Below are positions 1 through 10,115 of a stretch of DNA of 64,000 bases, one piece after another. Numbering within the stretch: the first letter of the stretch is position 1; every line of letters begins with the position of its first letter. A program made the position numbers and the translations under genes. The notes under the pieces were generated by a model. That model did no database searches. It had not been told where the DNA came from and was given only the letters and a program-made list of their open reading frames with translations. The stretch is from Branchiostoma floridae (Eukaryota > Chordata > Leptocardii > Amphioxiformes > Branchiostomatidae), in the NCBI RefSeq assembly GCF_000003815.2, contig NC_049987.1, forward strand, positions 21,400,187 through 21,464,186. Reading direction: 5' to 3'.

Positions 1-145
1 TGTCAAGTGAATACACATTACATCTGTCCAAGAGCTTTCCAAAATAATAACGCCATACTGATTCGATAAAATGGCTGACAATGTCTGGGCATCCCAAAAC
101 AAATGTGAGCATGAAAAACAACATCACAAGCTATCACAACACAAC

Positions 146-186
146 TCTAACCCTAACTCTAACCTTAACTCTAACCCTAACCCTAC
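146..186. repeat. Degenerate telomere-like array, left edge
   Basis: Short run of CTCTAACCC and CCCTAA units (TTAGGG on the other strand) that ends at an assembly gap. The units are imperfect, so this is an interstitial or subtelomere-like satellite rather than a clean telomere. It resembles the longer array at 22398-22676. Confidence 0.75.
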
Positions 187-286
187 NNNNNNNNNNNNNN
201 NNNNNNNNNNNNNNNNNNNNNNNNNNNNNNNNNNNNNNNNNNNNNNNNNNNNNNNNNNNNNNNNNNNNNNNNNNNNNNNNNNNNNN
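187..286. other. Assembly gap (100 N)
   Basis: Exactly 100 N, probably a default gap of unknown size. The left edge is the telomere-like array, so unresolved repeats probably caused it. Confidence 0.95.
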
Positions 287-301
287 TTCTTCCCATCTTC
301 T

Positions 302-704
302 CCCAAAGGGACACAAACTGGATATCCAGAATACGGACTTCCGGTGCCGTCAGCCATGGTGGTTGACAGGACCGTATTAATATATATATATAAAGTGATT
401 CTTTACGCTCAGGTTTCCATATTTGATGCTCGCGACACGGCTAGGGCTACGTATGTGCTATAATGACAGATGCTTACTTCGTAATTTGAGTGATCGATAT
501 CCGCTGTTCTAGATCTTCACGCAACCGTTGAACCTAGAATTCTGACGATTATTTGAGGGTTAAACCGGCCGCTGGACTCCCTAAAATGATTTGGCTTGTG
601 CAAACTGTGTTGATTTAGTGTAAGTTTATGCGATCCAACATTTTGACGTGATTGACGGCACCGGAAGTCCACATTCTGGACATCCAGTTTGTGTCCTTTT
701 TCGG
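302..704. repeat. Foldback element with about 51-bp inverted arms
   Basis: The sequence at 302-352 (read-through GGACACAAACTGGATATCCAG) returns as its reverse complement at 653-703 with only a few mismatches. The arms enclose about 300 bp of non-coding DNA, which fits a non-autonomous inverted-repeat transposon. No open frame spans it and no clear target duplication was identified. Confidence 0.6.
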
Positions 705-2438
705 AAAGGGACACGAACCCGATACACCATCGCACGAATTCAGTTTTCAGGGTCTGGCTCAGTTGGACTGTGTAGGCCCTGAAAACAATCTGGCATCCAG
801 GCTAGTTTCATGTTCAAGTATACCGAAACCATTGTATGTTTCTATGTTTTATAAAGTATAGAGAAATGTTATTGTCTTTGGTTCCTACATCAAAAAGACG
901 CTCTGAAAATTGACCTGTTTTTTTTTCGGGCAAACCCGTTGCTCCTCAAATTTACTAAATGACTTTGGACATTAATTTAGAAGGACATTAATTTAGCGTT
1001 CACAGTCACTTTGCAATGCACGGAATATCTACACTCTTGTAACTGGCAAACATTGTATGAAAAGGCATATGTTTAAACACTATGTAGGTCTAGATCTAAG
1101 TAAGGTCTTTCGGTCGCACCGTAGGGCGTTGTTTACACCCATGCAACCTACACCTACTGCCTTCGCGCCCTACCTCTTCCCGGCCCCGCGTCTGCCTCCG
1201 AGGTGCCTCCGCGATGCCTCCGAGATGTTTCGTTACGGGCTTTCGCACAGACAGTCTGAGAACTTACGTATCCCTCCATCATCATTCACTAACAGTTTCC
1301 GCCTCACTGACGTGAATTTAGAATAATCTCATTCCAAAGGCCCTTTCAAGGACTGTGACGCACTACTTATTACCCGAATTTCTATCGAGGATAAATACTG
1401 TATGCACAGTGTTCGGTGTGTCACGAACATAATCTATTCAGGACACGTACGGCTGGGTTAGGCTTAGGTCACATTTCCAAAGCGGAGCCCTGCCGGGATG
1501 TAAGAAACGAAAAATTAAAATATATATTACACAAATCATGCCCATGAATCTTATTTTGACATTTTGTGTATTTTGATGTATTTTATATCATTCTTTTGGC
1601 TCCCAAAAGCTGCCCGGCTGGGCCCGCTTTGGAAATTCCATGACACACATTCCATTTTCATGCACAATGTTAGAAACGTTAGCTTAGACTATGTAATGAA
1701 AATACAAGTATTATCTCTGGCAAATAGCTTTATTTTGTTCTAGTCGGCAGGCCTTAGCAAGCCCACACGCACATTATGCAAATTATTAACACGGAGGTTC
1801 GGTACCGGTGAGACAGTTTAGAAATAGGGGCATTTTAGGAACACTAGAAGTTTCCTAAAAACAAACTAGTCAACAATCATAGGACGTAAGGAAGATGTGA
1901 TTTCATGATCATGTTAAAAACAGTACAACAACAGTACCTGCAGTGTTGTTTCCGAGTCCTCACGATCACGAAAAATCAAACCTGTAAGTCAGTTTACTTC
2001 CGAACGATAAGTTGATGAAAGAGAGCCAGCCTCCTCTAGCAAATTGTACGATCCTCTTTATATCGACCCTGGTGGTTCGACCGCTAACGCGTAGCAAGCT
2101 TTGTTTGACCGGATGACCTCACAGACATGTGTTGAATTCGTCGTGAGTGCAATTTTGAATGAGGTCAACGGCGACAGAGACGCGTACGATTAACGTCATC
2201 TGAGGCAATGATTTAAGAAAAGAAAGCCAGCCTCCTTTGATAAATTATATTACCTCCTCTACGAACAGCTGCGTTTTGAGTAAGTCCCAAAGCCACACTG
2301 GCTCCTTTGAGCTCTGAAGGGCACGACCCGCCGTACGTGCAAATACATGCTGTCTACGTGCCAAAACGTGGGCAATCTTTTGGGATCCGTAAGTGATAAT
2401 TATAAGTACCGCCTCCGTACGAACTCGTACGGAAACCG

Positions 2439-3598
2439 ACGGATATTGGAGCACGCAGACACACAGTAGAACGTGGAAAGAGGAAAGTGTGCATCTCATT
2501 TTTGTACCGTGTGAACAGCTGATGTTATGACATATTGGTGGAAAATCAAATCACCATCTGACTAAAGTTGGCCGCATCCCTTCTTCTTTCTGAGTTTCCC
2601 AACTTCCTCCCACCACACCGCTCTGAGGCACATAGTCGAACCTCAATAATGCTGACAACCTTTAAGACAGTTTAAATGCCAAACATCAACACGCTACCAT
2701 ATGCCGTCGACCTCTTAAACGCACATTACACAATTAAGTGTCACATTTTAATGATTACTAATCAGATGGACATCCTCTGTGTCATTAAATAAATACACCA
2801 CTACTTTCCCATAACATTTATGACCATTACTCTCAAATACAACCGACTATAAACATACATACCATCCACAAAAAAAGCAATAAATATTTCATGGAGGTAT
2901 GAGGTCCCCGAACTCTAGTTAATTGTCTTTCGTGACATCTTGATCGATCTTTGCTCTTGGAAATCAAGTTGGCATATGCATTTCATGACATTATATATTT
3001 TCCGATATAGTTTTTGCAATCTATGGCACATGCCATCTCATTTCTTTATCTGCTTTGCACGATTTACAGTATGTCAAAACGTCTTATTTTTTGGAAACTG
3101 ACGTAAATTGATGCGCCTGGTAATAATTCCATCGGCAGCTTTCCGGTATCTCTACGGTGCTGAGAGTGTAGCCCACCCGCCCAGTTGATGAAGTCCGCAG
3201 TCCGGGGAATTTTTACGGGGTTGGATGAGATTACATCGCTCCCGATGCTCTGGCGGTGAAAACTCGAAAGGCAAGCTAAAAAGACAGACTGGCAGGCTGC
3301 CTCATCCTGTCGGTCGTTGACCTCTCTTTAAGTTAATGCACATCAAAGACCGACAAACAAAGCTAATGCTACACAGCTAGCGGTCGAAGCCACAGGGATA
3401 TATGTAAAGCTAAGGGCACAACCCGCCCTACGAGCAATTTGTTTTTTTTGGGAGGCCACGTATTTCTGAAAACGTTCAGGCTGTACAGGGCAGGCGCGTC
3501 GCCCGTACTCGCTAGTACGGAGGGCGAATCCGCAGCCCGATGGCACACAAAGTTTTGCCTGCACGTTCTACTGTGTGTCTGCGTGCTCCAATATCCGT
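2439..3598. repeat. Inverted pair of exact 37-bp repeats
   Basis: 2439-2475 and 3562-3598 are perfect reverse complements (contains GGAGCACGCAGACACACAGT). Nearby text is also related: GGGCACGACCCGCC near 2322 and GGGCACAACCCGCC near 3414. This suggests two fragments of one transposon family in opposite orientation, or the inner arms of one interrupted element. Confidence 0.65.
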
Positions 3599-3628
3599 AA
3601 TGTCCCCTGAGGCGTCGGAGAACTGCCT

Positions 3629-3728
3629 NNNNNNNNNNNNNNNNNNNNNNNNNNNNNNNNNNNNNNNNNNNNNNNNNNNNNNNNNNNNNNNNNNNNNNNN
3701 NNNNNNNNNNNNNNNNNNNNNNNNNNNN
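3629..3728. other. Assembly gap (100 N)
   Basis: Run of exactly 100 N. It lies just before the left edge of the first segmental-duplication copy. Confidence 0.95.
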
Positions 3729-4012
3729 TTGTTCGCGTATGCACACTCCCGGCAAACATGACAAGTCACGATATTCAAGTTCTACATCCATGAAGGCCGC
3801 CCCATAATTATAAGTTTTGCATACATGAAACGCATTGTCACGTTTTCTCGCAAAACGCTCCTTACCTCAGGTTACCATGGCCGGGGCGCATGGTTCTAGT
3901 TTGATCGGTGGAGACAGCGACCCCGACCGCCCAGCTTTCAGGGCACCATCGGTGATCGGCAAATACACAAGCCCGCCCCATTAGCTGCCGCTCCCTCGAC
4001 GAAATATGCTAA

Positions 4013-5091
4013 AGCCCCGGTCACAAAGCGCGTACGATTCCTTGCGATGGACTATTCCGCATATCGTACGATGAGCGCAGTACATCGCAACAAAATCGTA
4101 AGCATCGCAAGCCATCGCAAGCCATCGCAACGCATCGGATGGTGTTCAAAATTTTTCCAGCGTCGCACGATTTTTCACTTGTGTCTCTTCTGTATAGCCG
4201 TCTGACCGCTTTTGTGCTTCTTTAACCAACAAACATGTGGACGTAGCTGTTAAATACCTTCCTATAATATCTTTAACTGTAAAAATAAATTAAAAAAGAC
4301 CATGACAACAATATTACAAGCAAAAGTTCAAATCAAGCGTGAGTACTGGTATGGTTATCTCGGCCTGCTTGCCGGCTCTACGTGTCAGGCTCTTTCGAAG
4401 ATCGTATCATGATATGCTATCAACAAAAAGATGCCATCATACAAAAATCAAATGATAAGCATTATATCATATATATTTCCGACTCATAGAGCCTGCCTTT
4501 ATGTTCGAGTTGTCCCCATGGTTATTACGATTATGGTAAACTGACCCAAGAGTGCCAAGACCGACGAGACCTGAGATTTGATCTAATTATAAACTCACGT
4601 GCATGAAGCGATCAAACTATTGTCTGCATCACCTGTGCGTGACGCGCTGTTCTCTGGTTGCGACTGTGGCAGTTGCGACTGATATATTTCCCCTTTTCGT
4701 CAATATCGACAATATCAGGTAAAACTGAAACCATCACAACATACTAAAAAATCATAAATCTATAACCTCATCAGTAGACAAAAATTGCCGTAATGAACTC
4801 TGCTATGGGGGCAAATAAAACCTTACGACGATAGCGAAATTTTGAACATGTTCAAAATCCATTTCAGCTCTATTTTTCGCCATACGACGCTCCCCGATTT
4901 ACTATGATTCACTGCGATTGACACAGGCACGCTCTTATGACCTCATCGTACGATCCACTACGCGCTTTGTGACCACGGCTTTATATACTTAAACCATTGC
5001 TTCCGATTTTCTTCCGACTTACGTCGCACTGCGATTATCCTGCGCATCGGAAGGAATCGCAAGGAATCGTACGCGCTTTGTGACCGGGGCT
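4013..5091. mobile_element. Non-autonomous TIR DNA transposon, about 1.08 kb, with visible empty site
   Basis: The ends are near-perfect inverted repeats of at least 35 bp (outer part AGCCCCGGTCACAAAGCGCG). Subterminal CATCGCAAG and GGAATCGCAAG motifs occur, and there is no transposase frame. The orthologous point in duplication copy 2 (about 22921-22935) lacks the element, so the insertion postdates the duplication. The 8 bp on each side (4005-4012 and 5092-5099) are imperfectly similar to each other and to the 8-bp empty site, as expected for hAT- or P-like 8-bp target duplications. A second end-like sequence at about 4960-4983 suggests a nested or composite structure. Confidence 0.8.
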
Positions 5092-5129
5092 TAAGGCTAC
5101 ATTGATACCAACGTACATAGAAAAGAAAG

Positions 5130-5610
5130 TCTCACCGGTTCACTCACTCCTCGGTTTGGCGAACAGCGGTAGCGGCACTTCTGTCCTGGTTGGCGGAGAA
5201 TTTTGTCAATCTTGCCGGTCGTAACTAACGGGACCCCGCGCACCCGCGGGTGGCCCGGCACAACCGTGTACTCGTCAGTTGTGCGTCCACATCGAGCCTG
5301 ACCAACTTCTTCCCAACACTGCGATGTGACAGTCAACCGAACGTACAGATAATCCAGACCAGAGCTACAAGTAAGCGCCACGGACAGCACCAGTTGCCTG
5401 ACACTCACAACGAACAGCTGTTGCAGGTAGCGGGCACTTCTGTCCCGGTCGGCGGAGAACTTCGGCTTGCCGGCCGAAACAGGAGCCCGACCGGCTCGGC
5501 ACTACCGGCCCATCGCGACGTGACAGTCCAAAAGTTACAAATAATCCAATCCAGAGTTGTATAAACAGAGCGTCATCTGTCTACACGGAAAACACCAGTT
5601 GCATTGGGCT
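5130..5610. repeat. Diverged tandem duplication inside segment copy 1
   Basis: About 5130-5398 and 5399-5610 share GGCACTTCTGTCC, GGCGGAGAA, a run near GATGTGACAGTC or GACGTGACAGTC, AATCCAGA/AATCCAAT and ACACCAGTTGC in the same order. Duplication copy 2 has this block only once (about 22975-23215), so it was duplicated after the segments separated, or lost once in copy 2. The block is GC-rich compared with its surroundings. Confidence 0.6.
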
Positions 5611-6090
5611 ACTCTTTTGTTAATCACACGATATTTTGAAACAGAATCTAGCACATGGGCGCACGGTTTCGCTTCAGCACAACGTGGGTTCCACACCCCA
5701 AATCTTGATCCGCCCAGCAACTACAGGCGATTTCGTGTTGAATGATTTTATACTGTAGCAGGGAGGCGTTCCTCTTCTAACATGATCATCAGGTATCATC
5801 AGGTATGATCGATCTTTCCACGCTCACGCTGATTGGCAGGTAAACCTCATTACTGTAACTGGCCCATCCCTCCCCAGACACCGCGAATGGTATCCGGCAA
5901 GGGAGAACTCGAATCTTGATCAAGACGGAATGTTAAGGGTCACTATGTTAAAAAGTGTTGCAGACCACTACCAAACTCCATTATCCGCCTTAAATCGCGA
6001 GAAATACGACGAGTGGAACTAGAAATGGGCCTATTACAATTATTGGGTAATATAAACAATAAACAATGTTAAAATAGGCGAAATAGGAGT

Positions 6091-6126
6091 TTCGCGCCAA
6101 AATTCCTCTGAACATTTTGGCGCGAA
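6091..6126. promoter_or_regulatory. Inverted pair of E2F-like sites
   Basis: TTCGCGCCAAAAT at 6091-6103 and its exact reverse complement at 6114-6126 form a 13-bp inverted repeat. Each arm matches the E2F-type TTTSGCGC consensus. Only one arm is retained in copy 2 near 23538 (TTTCGCGCCAAAAT), so at least that half is conserved between the duplicates. Function is inferred from the motif. Confidence 0.4.
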
Positions 6127-6448
6127 GGTCTAGTATGCCGATCTGTAGGGGTTTTACTACAATCTGACTGGCAAAGCTTCTTTTTCATAGGACGGTACAA
6201 ATAAGGTTACTAAACAATGCACAGAATAAGGGACCGATATATGAATATTTTATTTGAACCAGGAGGGAATGTAACATTTCAACAGCAGTTATCCCTGTAT
6301 GTCCAGAATCCTGTAATCCTCTATCATACCCCTCGAGCCTCACTCGGTCTCGTTGAAGCTCGTGGTGTCAGACCGGCCTGTTGTCTGGCTTCGTGTCAAC
6401 ACACCATGATGTCAAGAATGTTTCTCAGCTATCAGGAGGTGGAGCATG

Positions 6449-6478
6449 TGACGTCACATGATGACACGGGGAATCCCC
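6449..6478. promoter_or_regulatory. CRE plus palindromic kappaB-like site upstream of A20-like gene 1
   Basis: TGACGTCA (perfect CRE palindrome) at 6449-6456 is followed by GGGGAATCCCC (palindromic Rel/NF-kappaB-type site) at 6468-6478. A20 genes are classic NF-kappaB targets, so the placement is suggestive. The site is about 3.6 kb from the start codon, and single kappaB matches are expected by chance in 64 kb. Confidence 0.4.
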
Positions 6479-7185
6479 GGTCACATACAGGACCCAGGAC
6501 CTGACAACATGAAAAAGAAATAGTGCGGTAAAACACTAACGTTACAGAGATTGTAAATTAAAAGCCAGCAAATCAGGAAGTGTTCTGTTTGGTGGTCCTT
6601 AAACTTAGATTGTATCCAACAAGAATAACACCAACAGATGAGCTGTATAAACGTTACAACTTCCGTGAGAAGCGAGCTCGCGGAGTGCTACAATCTTGCT
6701 GGTAGTGATTCACTTATTCAGGCTGCCCAACCATACCTTCCTAGTACGTCCCATGTCGTTGGGGACAAGGTAGACCTCGGAAACAAGTGGCTATGGGCCC
6801 AGGAGCAATGAACTAGCAAAGGAGCCAACTCTACTCCACTCATAAATTTACTTCGCCTGGAGACACAGTGTGGCCTGGAGATACGTCACTTTCTAACGGG
6901 CCCGTCAAGGTTCATTTGCATATATTTGTGAACTCCGCTCTGCGATCGCCGTTTCAACGTTCATTTCCCAGCAGCACTGAGGACTGCAGGAGTGACGACC
7001 AACGTTTCAGCTGTTACAGCCTATAACTAAGTAACTTGGCATGGGATTCATCTGCGTGGCCCCGTACCTGCTGTTATAAACAACTGTTCGATCGCTGCTG
7101 TGGAGCGTTGGGGGACAAGGAGCCGGCCGGCGGGGGCCAGCATCGTTACGCCTTGTCCCCCGTCCACCATGCCTCGACCGGATCA

Positions 7186-7359
7186 GCAACACGGAAACTC
7201 CAGGAAGTGGGACAGAAAAATCATAAATTTCATGCATGCCTGCAATGATCTTACAACATCGCGTTAGTAGGTAACACCCCAGTTTCAACCTACGTTGATA
7301 CACAAGAAGGTGACACTCACTGACATCCCTGGCGGGACCTCAGATCACCTCAAGACAAG
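7186..7359 (+). other. Candidate 5' non-coding exon of A20-like gene 1
   Basis: This block is conserved with 24704-24867 in duplication copy 2. Shared words are ACAACATCGCGTTA, CCCCAGTTTCAAC and GGCGGGACCT. In both copies it ends in GACAAG followed by GTTAG, a plausible splice donor. The next acceptor downstream is CTTTGCAG before 10026 in copy 1, and TTTTACAG before 27836 in copy 2. No start-codon frame is conserved, so an untranslated leader is the simplest reading. This is inference from conservation only. Confidence 0.35.
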
Positions 7360-8102
7360 GTTAGTTGTATCTCAGGTACTCTAACGTACGTCACTACTTC
7401 TTGTCGAAACGCCCTTTATTTTTCTTGCTTAACGCACACTGCCCAGCTGGAGTGATATTCATACTCCTGCCCAACCCAAGAACTGAGTTCTTGTCCTTGC
7501 TGTACTTGACACCTGTTATGCAGAACATCTGTGTGTCGTTTGTGCTGGGTTGTGGGGTAACTTGACTTCTTCTTGGCAGCTTGAAGCCTCTTAGCAGTTC
7601 AGTCCCTGGTTACTATTGACTACTAGGACTACTACTAGTATCAAAACGTGGCTTATAAAACGTCCAACCACTTCGATGTTGTATAGCTGTGTTGAGTTGT
7701 ACATGATCATGTAACGCTATGTGTGAAATAAATTAGACCAATCTCTAACGTTATATCTACCAGAAAATCTTTTGTGTCATATTTATGCTCTACCCGTCTT
7801 TATATGGAAACCTGACATGGTTGAATTTATGTATTATACTATAGATCAGGTTCTCCAATCCAATGACTCTTGGAGTCACCAGATATGACCTGTAAACGTA
7901 GTTTAATGTTGCAGTTTAGTTCGGAACAGGAGTCCCATGACCCCATTCCTTTGCCAAATGGTTTCACCCTTTATGACAGATCAGTGATGTATTATATGTG
8001 TTTCTCCTTAATCATACAAATATGGTCCTCATTAAATGTATGTATGTATTGTCCTTATTTGCATAAACTGTATTAGTTTATCCAACCTCCTTGGGGTGCC
8101 TA

Positions 8103-8678
8103 AGCATTTGCATGAACCTTATGGAATTTGTACGAATCTTATGTGATACGCATGAATCACTATGCGACAACGTATGAATTTTCTGAAAACGGTGATACGG
8201 ATCACTATGACATTATTGTGACACGCATGAATCTTTTGTGATTCGCACAAACGGTAAACCTTTATGCACACTGACCAACCGCTGCTGGGGTCACGTGAAA
8301 GACAGAGCGGGATATTCAAGATGGCAGCCTTGATCTTCGGCAAAGGGAAAATACAATGTGATGAACTGAAATGGGCAAAAGAGTAGCTCACAGGTTTTTT
8401 TATAAAAATACGTCTACGTGACAGTATAAGTCAATTCCATTCCTTGAAATAAAAATATCACGGGTAGAAACACTCAGAAACATACCTTCGCCCAACATAG
8501 TGAATAAACTTTGAAACTATAGTGGTCGGCCGGTTGGCATAAGATTTGTGCGTATCACATAAGAGTTGTGCGTGTCACATAGTGATCATACTTATCACAT
8601 AAAGGCCATAGGTTTTCCATAGTGATTAGTGCATATCAATAAGATTTGTACAAATTTTATAAGGTTCGTGCAAATACT
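8103..8678. mobile_element. MITE-like element with TA target duplication, about 576 bp
   Basis: The ends are inverted repeats over about 50 bp. The left end is AGCATTTGCATGAACCTTAT and the right end reads AGTATTTGCACGAACCTTAT in reverse complement. Both are flanked by TA (8101-8102 and 8679-8680). Internal GTGATACGCATGAATC-like subterminal repeats are abundant. There is no transposase frame. TA duplication with terminal inverted repeats suggests a Tc1/mariner-type MITE. Confidence 0.7.
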
Positions 8679-8729
8679 TAGTTATCATCCTCCACCCAAA
8701 TAACAGCTGACTGTATAATAGTAGCTGAT

Positions 8730-9350
8730 CATTTATGCAAATGATTTCCTCATTTGCATAATATGCATTCAACAATATTCATCTTCATGTAACTTCCAAA
8801 TGCCACAAGTATGACACTCCTATAATTTACCACTATGGAATTATAGCATTTGCTAATCAATTATGCAAATTTAGTCTTAATCAATGTTTATCAATTTCTG
8901 TTGGTTACATATGTCACAGGTTCAAATACTAGTAATCCAATCATGGAATGGAGCAGGTTTGAAAAATTTGCTTGTTAATTATGCAAGTTTGATTCCTATT
9001 TGCATAATTACTAATTGCATCTGATTATGACAAGCATCACGTATGCTATCTACATGCCACATACCATGTGGATCTGTCAACCCTTTTTTGAATCATTTTG
9101 CGTAAAGGAGATGATCAACTAATATGATTTATGCACATGAGAACCTTACAGTACTTGCATAATAAATGACAAATACACATGAAATACCACAGTCTCATCT
9201 CCAGGTTGACATCTTACAAAGGTGATTGTCACCTGTTATGTCAATCCTTCCACAAATGTGGTAAAGCTGAATAAAATAAAAATAAAATAAATACCAGTTG
9301 TAAAAGTTAAAATCATTTGGCGAAGGTATGAGGTTGTGGAACTCTAGTTT
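8730..9350. repeat. Dispersed AT-rich repeat fragments (TTATGCAAAT family)
   Basis: TTATGCAAAT or ATTTGCATAA recurs several times here, often with a paired inverted copy. The block ends at about 9321-9350 with a diverged form of GAAGGTATGAGG..GGAACTCTAGTT. The same terminal motif occurs at about 2890, 25691 and 26461, and the TGCAAATAAGG motif also at about 10560 and 10780. It is a multi-copy non-coding family whose element boundaries are not clear. Confidence 0.55.
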
Positions 9351-9752
9351 GCATACTAAGTACTTAATGTTATAAGCAACACTTACTGAATAATCTAAAA
9401 CTTTCTGCTGTTGATAAAGTGACATACTAGTAAATGTAAAACAATACTGTATGTAAACTAATATTTGCATATTAGTCATAACTTAAGCATGCTTTCCTTT
9501 GAATATTTATTTTCAACTTGACAAGTACACTCACATTTCTGCATGTCTATGGTTTGTACATTAACATGTAGCATGTGTGAAACTGTTTTGTCTTTCTTCT
9601 CTACCATATCTTTGAGATGAATAAGCTGATAGTTGCTAAATTGCTAAATGATAAACTGTAAGTGTACAATCAGACACACGTGCTGTGTACACTTACATTG
9701 TACACTTACAATTATGATGTACACATTGTATACACACTTACACTTACAATGC

Positions 9753-9777
9753 GTGTGTGTGTGTGTGTGTGTGTGTT
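9753..9777. repeat. (GT)n microsatellite
   Basis: About 12 GT units. Confidence 0.9.
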
Positions 9778-10025
9778 ATATTCACTTGCGATTACCTTGC
9801 AAGCTACATGTACCGGTAGCTCCATGGAGGCAAGCTGTTGGCCAGATTTGAAGGACTACTGCAAGCCTTTCCTGTAGTGGAGAATACCTGGTGCACAGTA
9901 CACTGAGGTTGTAAACAAGATCATTTATCAAGTCTGGAGTAGTACTAGTAGCTGCTGGTGATTACTGTAAACAGAGATTCTAGTAATCTGCATTACTTTT
10001 CTGTAAACTTATCCTTTCTTTGCAG

Positions 10026-10070
10026 ATGGACTACAAACAGCACCTGTCTTCCACAGCCTGCTACGTGTAG
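10026..10070 (+). other. Upstream ORF in the leader of A20-like gene 1
   Basis: An acceptor (CTTTCTTTGCAG) ends at 10025. The exon opens directly with ATG GAC TAC and closes at TAG after 14 codons, 45 bases before the main ATG at 10116. Such a uORF could lower translation of the main frame. Copy 2 also has a short uORF, but a different one (27924-27935). Confidence 0.45.
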
Positions 10071-10115
10071 TCCCCTCCAGTTTAGTCATTCGAAAACATC
10101 ATTCAAGGGAACAAA

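Larger units (their letters stand above)
705..3768. other. Intergenic DNA, no gene recognised
   Basis: Only short ORFs are present and none has recognisable domain features. The stretch holds related repeat fragments: similar text at 2018-2075 and 2218-2270 (CCAGCCTCCT shared), and an exact 37-bp inverted pair at 2439-2475 and 3562-3598. A dispersed motif (ATGGAGGTATGAGG) at about 2890 recurs elsewhere in the window. A 100-N gap lies at 3629-3728. Confidence 0.6.
3769..7364. repeat. Segmental duplication, copy 1 (upstream of A20-like gene 1)
   Basis: Starting at CGATATTCAAGTTCTACATC, this stretch matches 22677-24872 in the same order and orientation. Well-conserved blocks are about 3769-4004, 5100-5310, 5640-5700, 6090-6190 and 7186-7364. 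The copy contains a transposon (4013-5091) and a local tandem duplication (5130-5610) that copy 2 lacks. Because an A20-like gene follows each copy at similar distance, this is probably the upstream part of an approximately 18.5-19 kb gene-plus-promoter duplication. That last step is inference. Confidence 0.75.
7365..10025. other. Upstream/intronic DNA of A20-like gene 1, AT-rich and repeat-filled
   Basis: No coding region is supported. It contains the inverted-repeat element 8103-8678, several copies of a TTAATTATGCAAAT-type dispersed repeat (8730-9350) and a GT microsatellite (9753-9777). If the 5' exon at 7186-7359 is real, all of this is intron 1. Confidence 0.5.

Noticed and set aside
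1057-1326. 89-codon ORF with CCTCCGAGATGCCTCCG-type repeats
   Set aside because: Low-complexity text with no domain, no splice support and no conservation evidence.
5097-5408. ORFs in the GC-rich duplicated block
   Set aside because: Frames are not conserved between the two segment copies, so the block is more likely promoter or leader DNA than coding.
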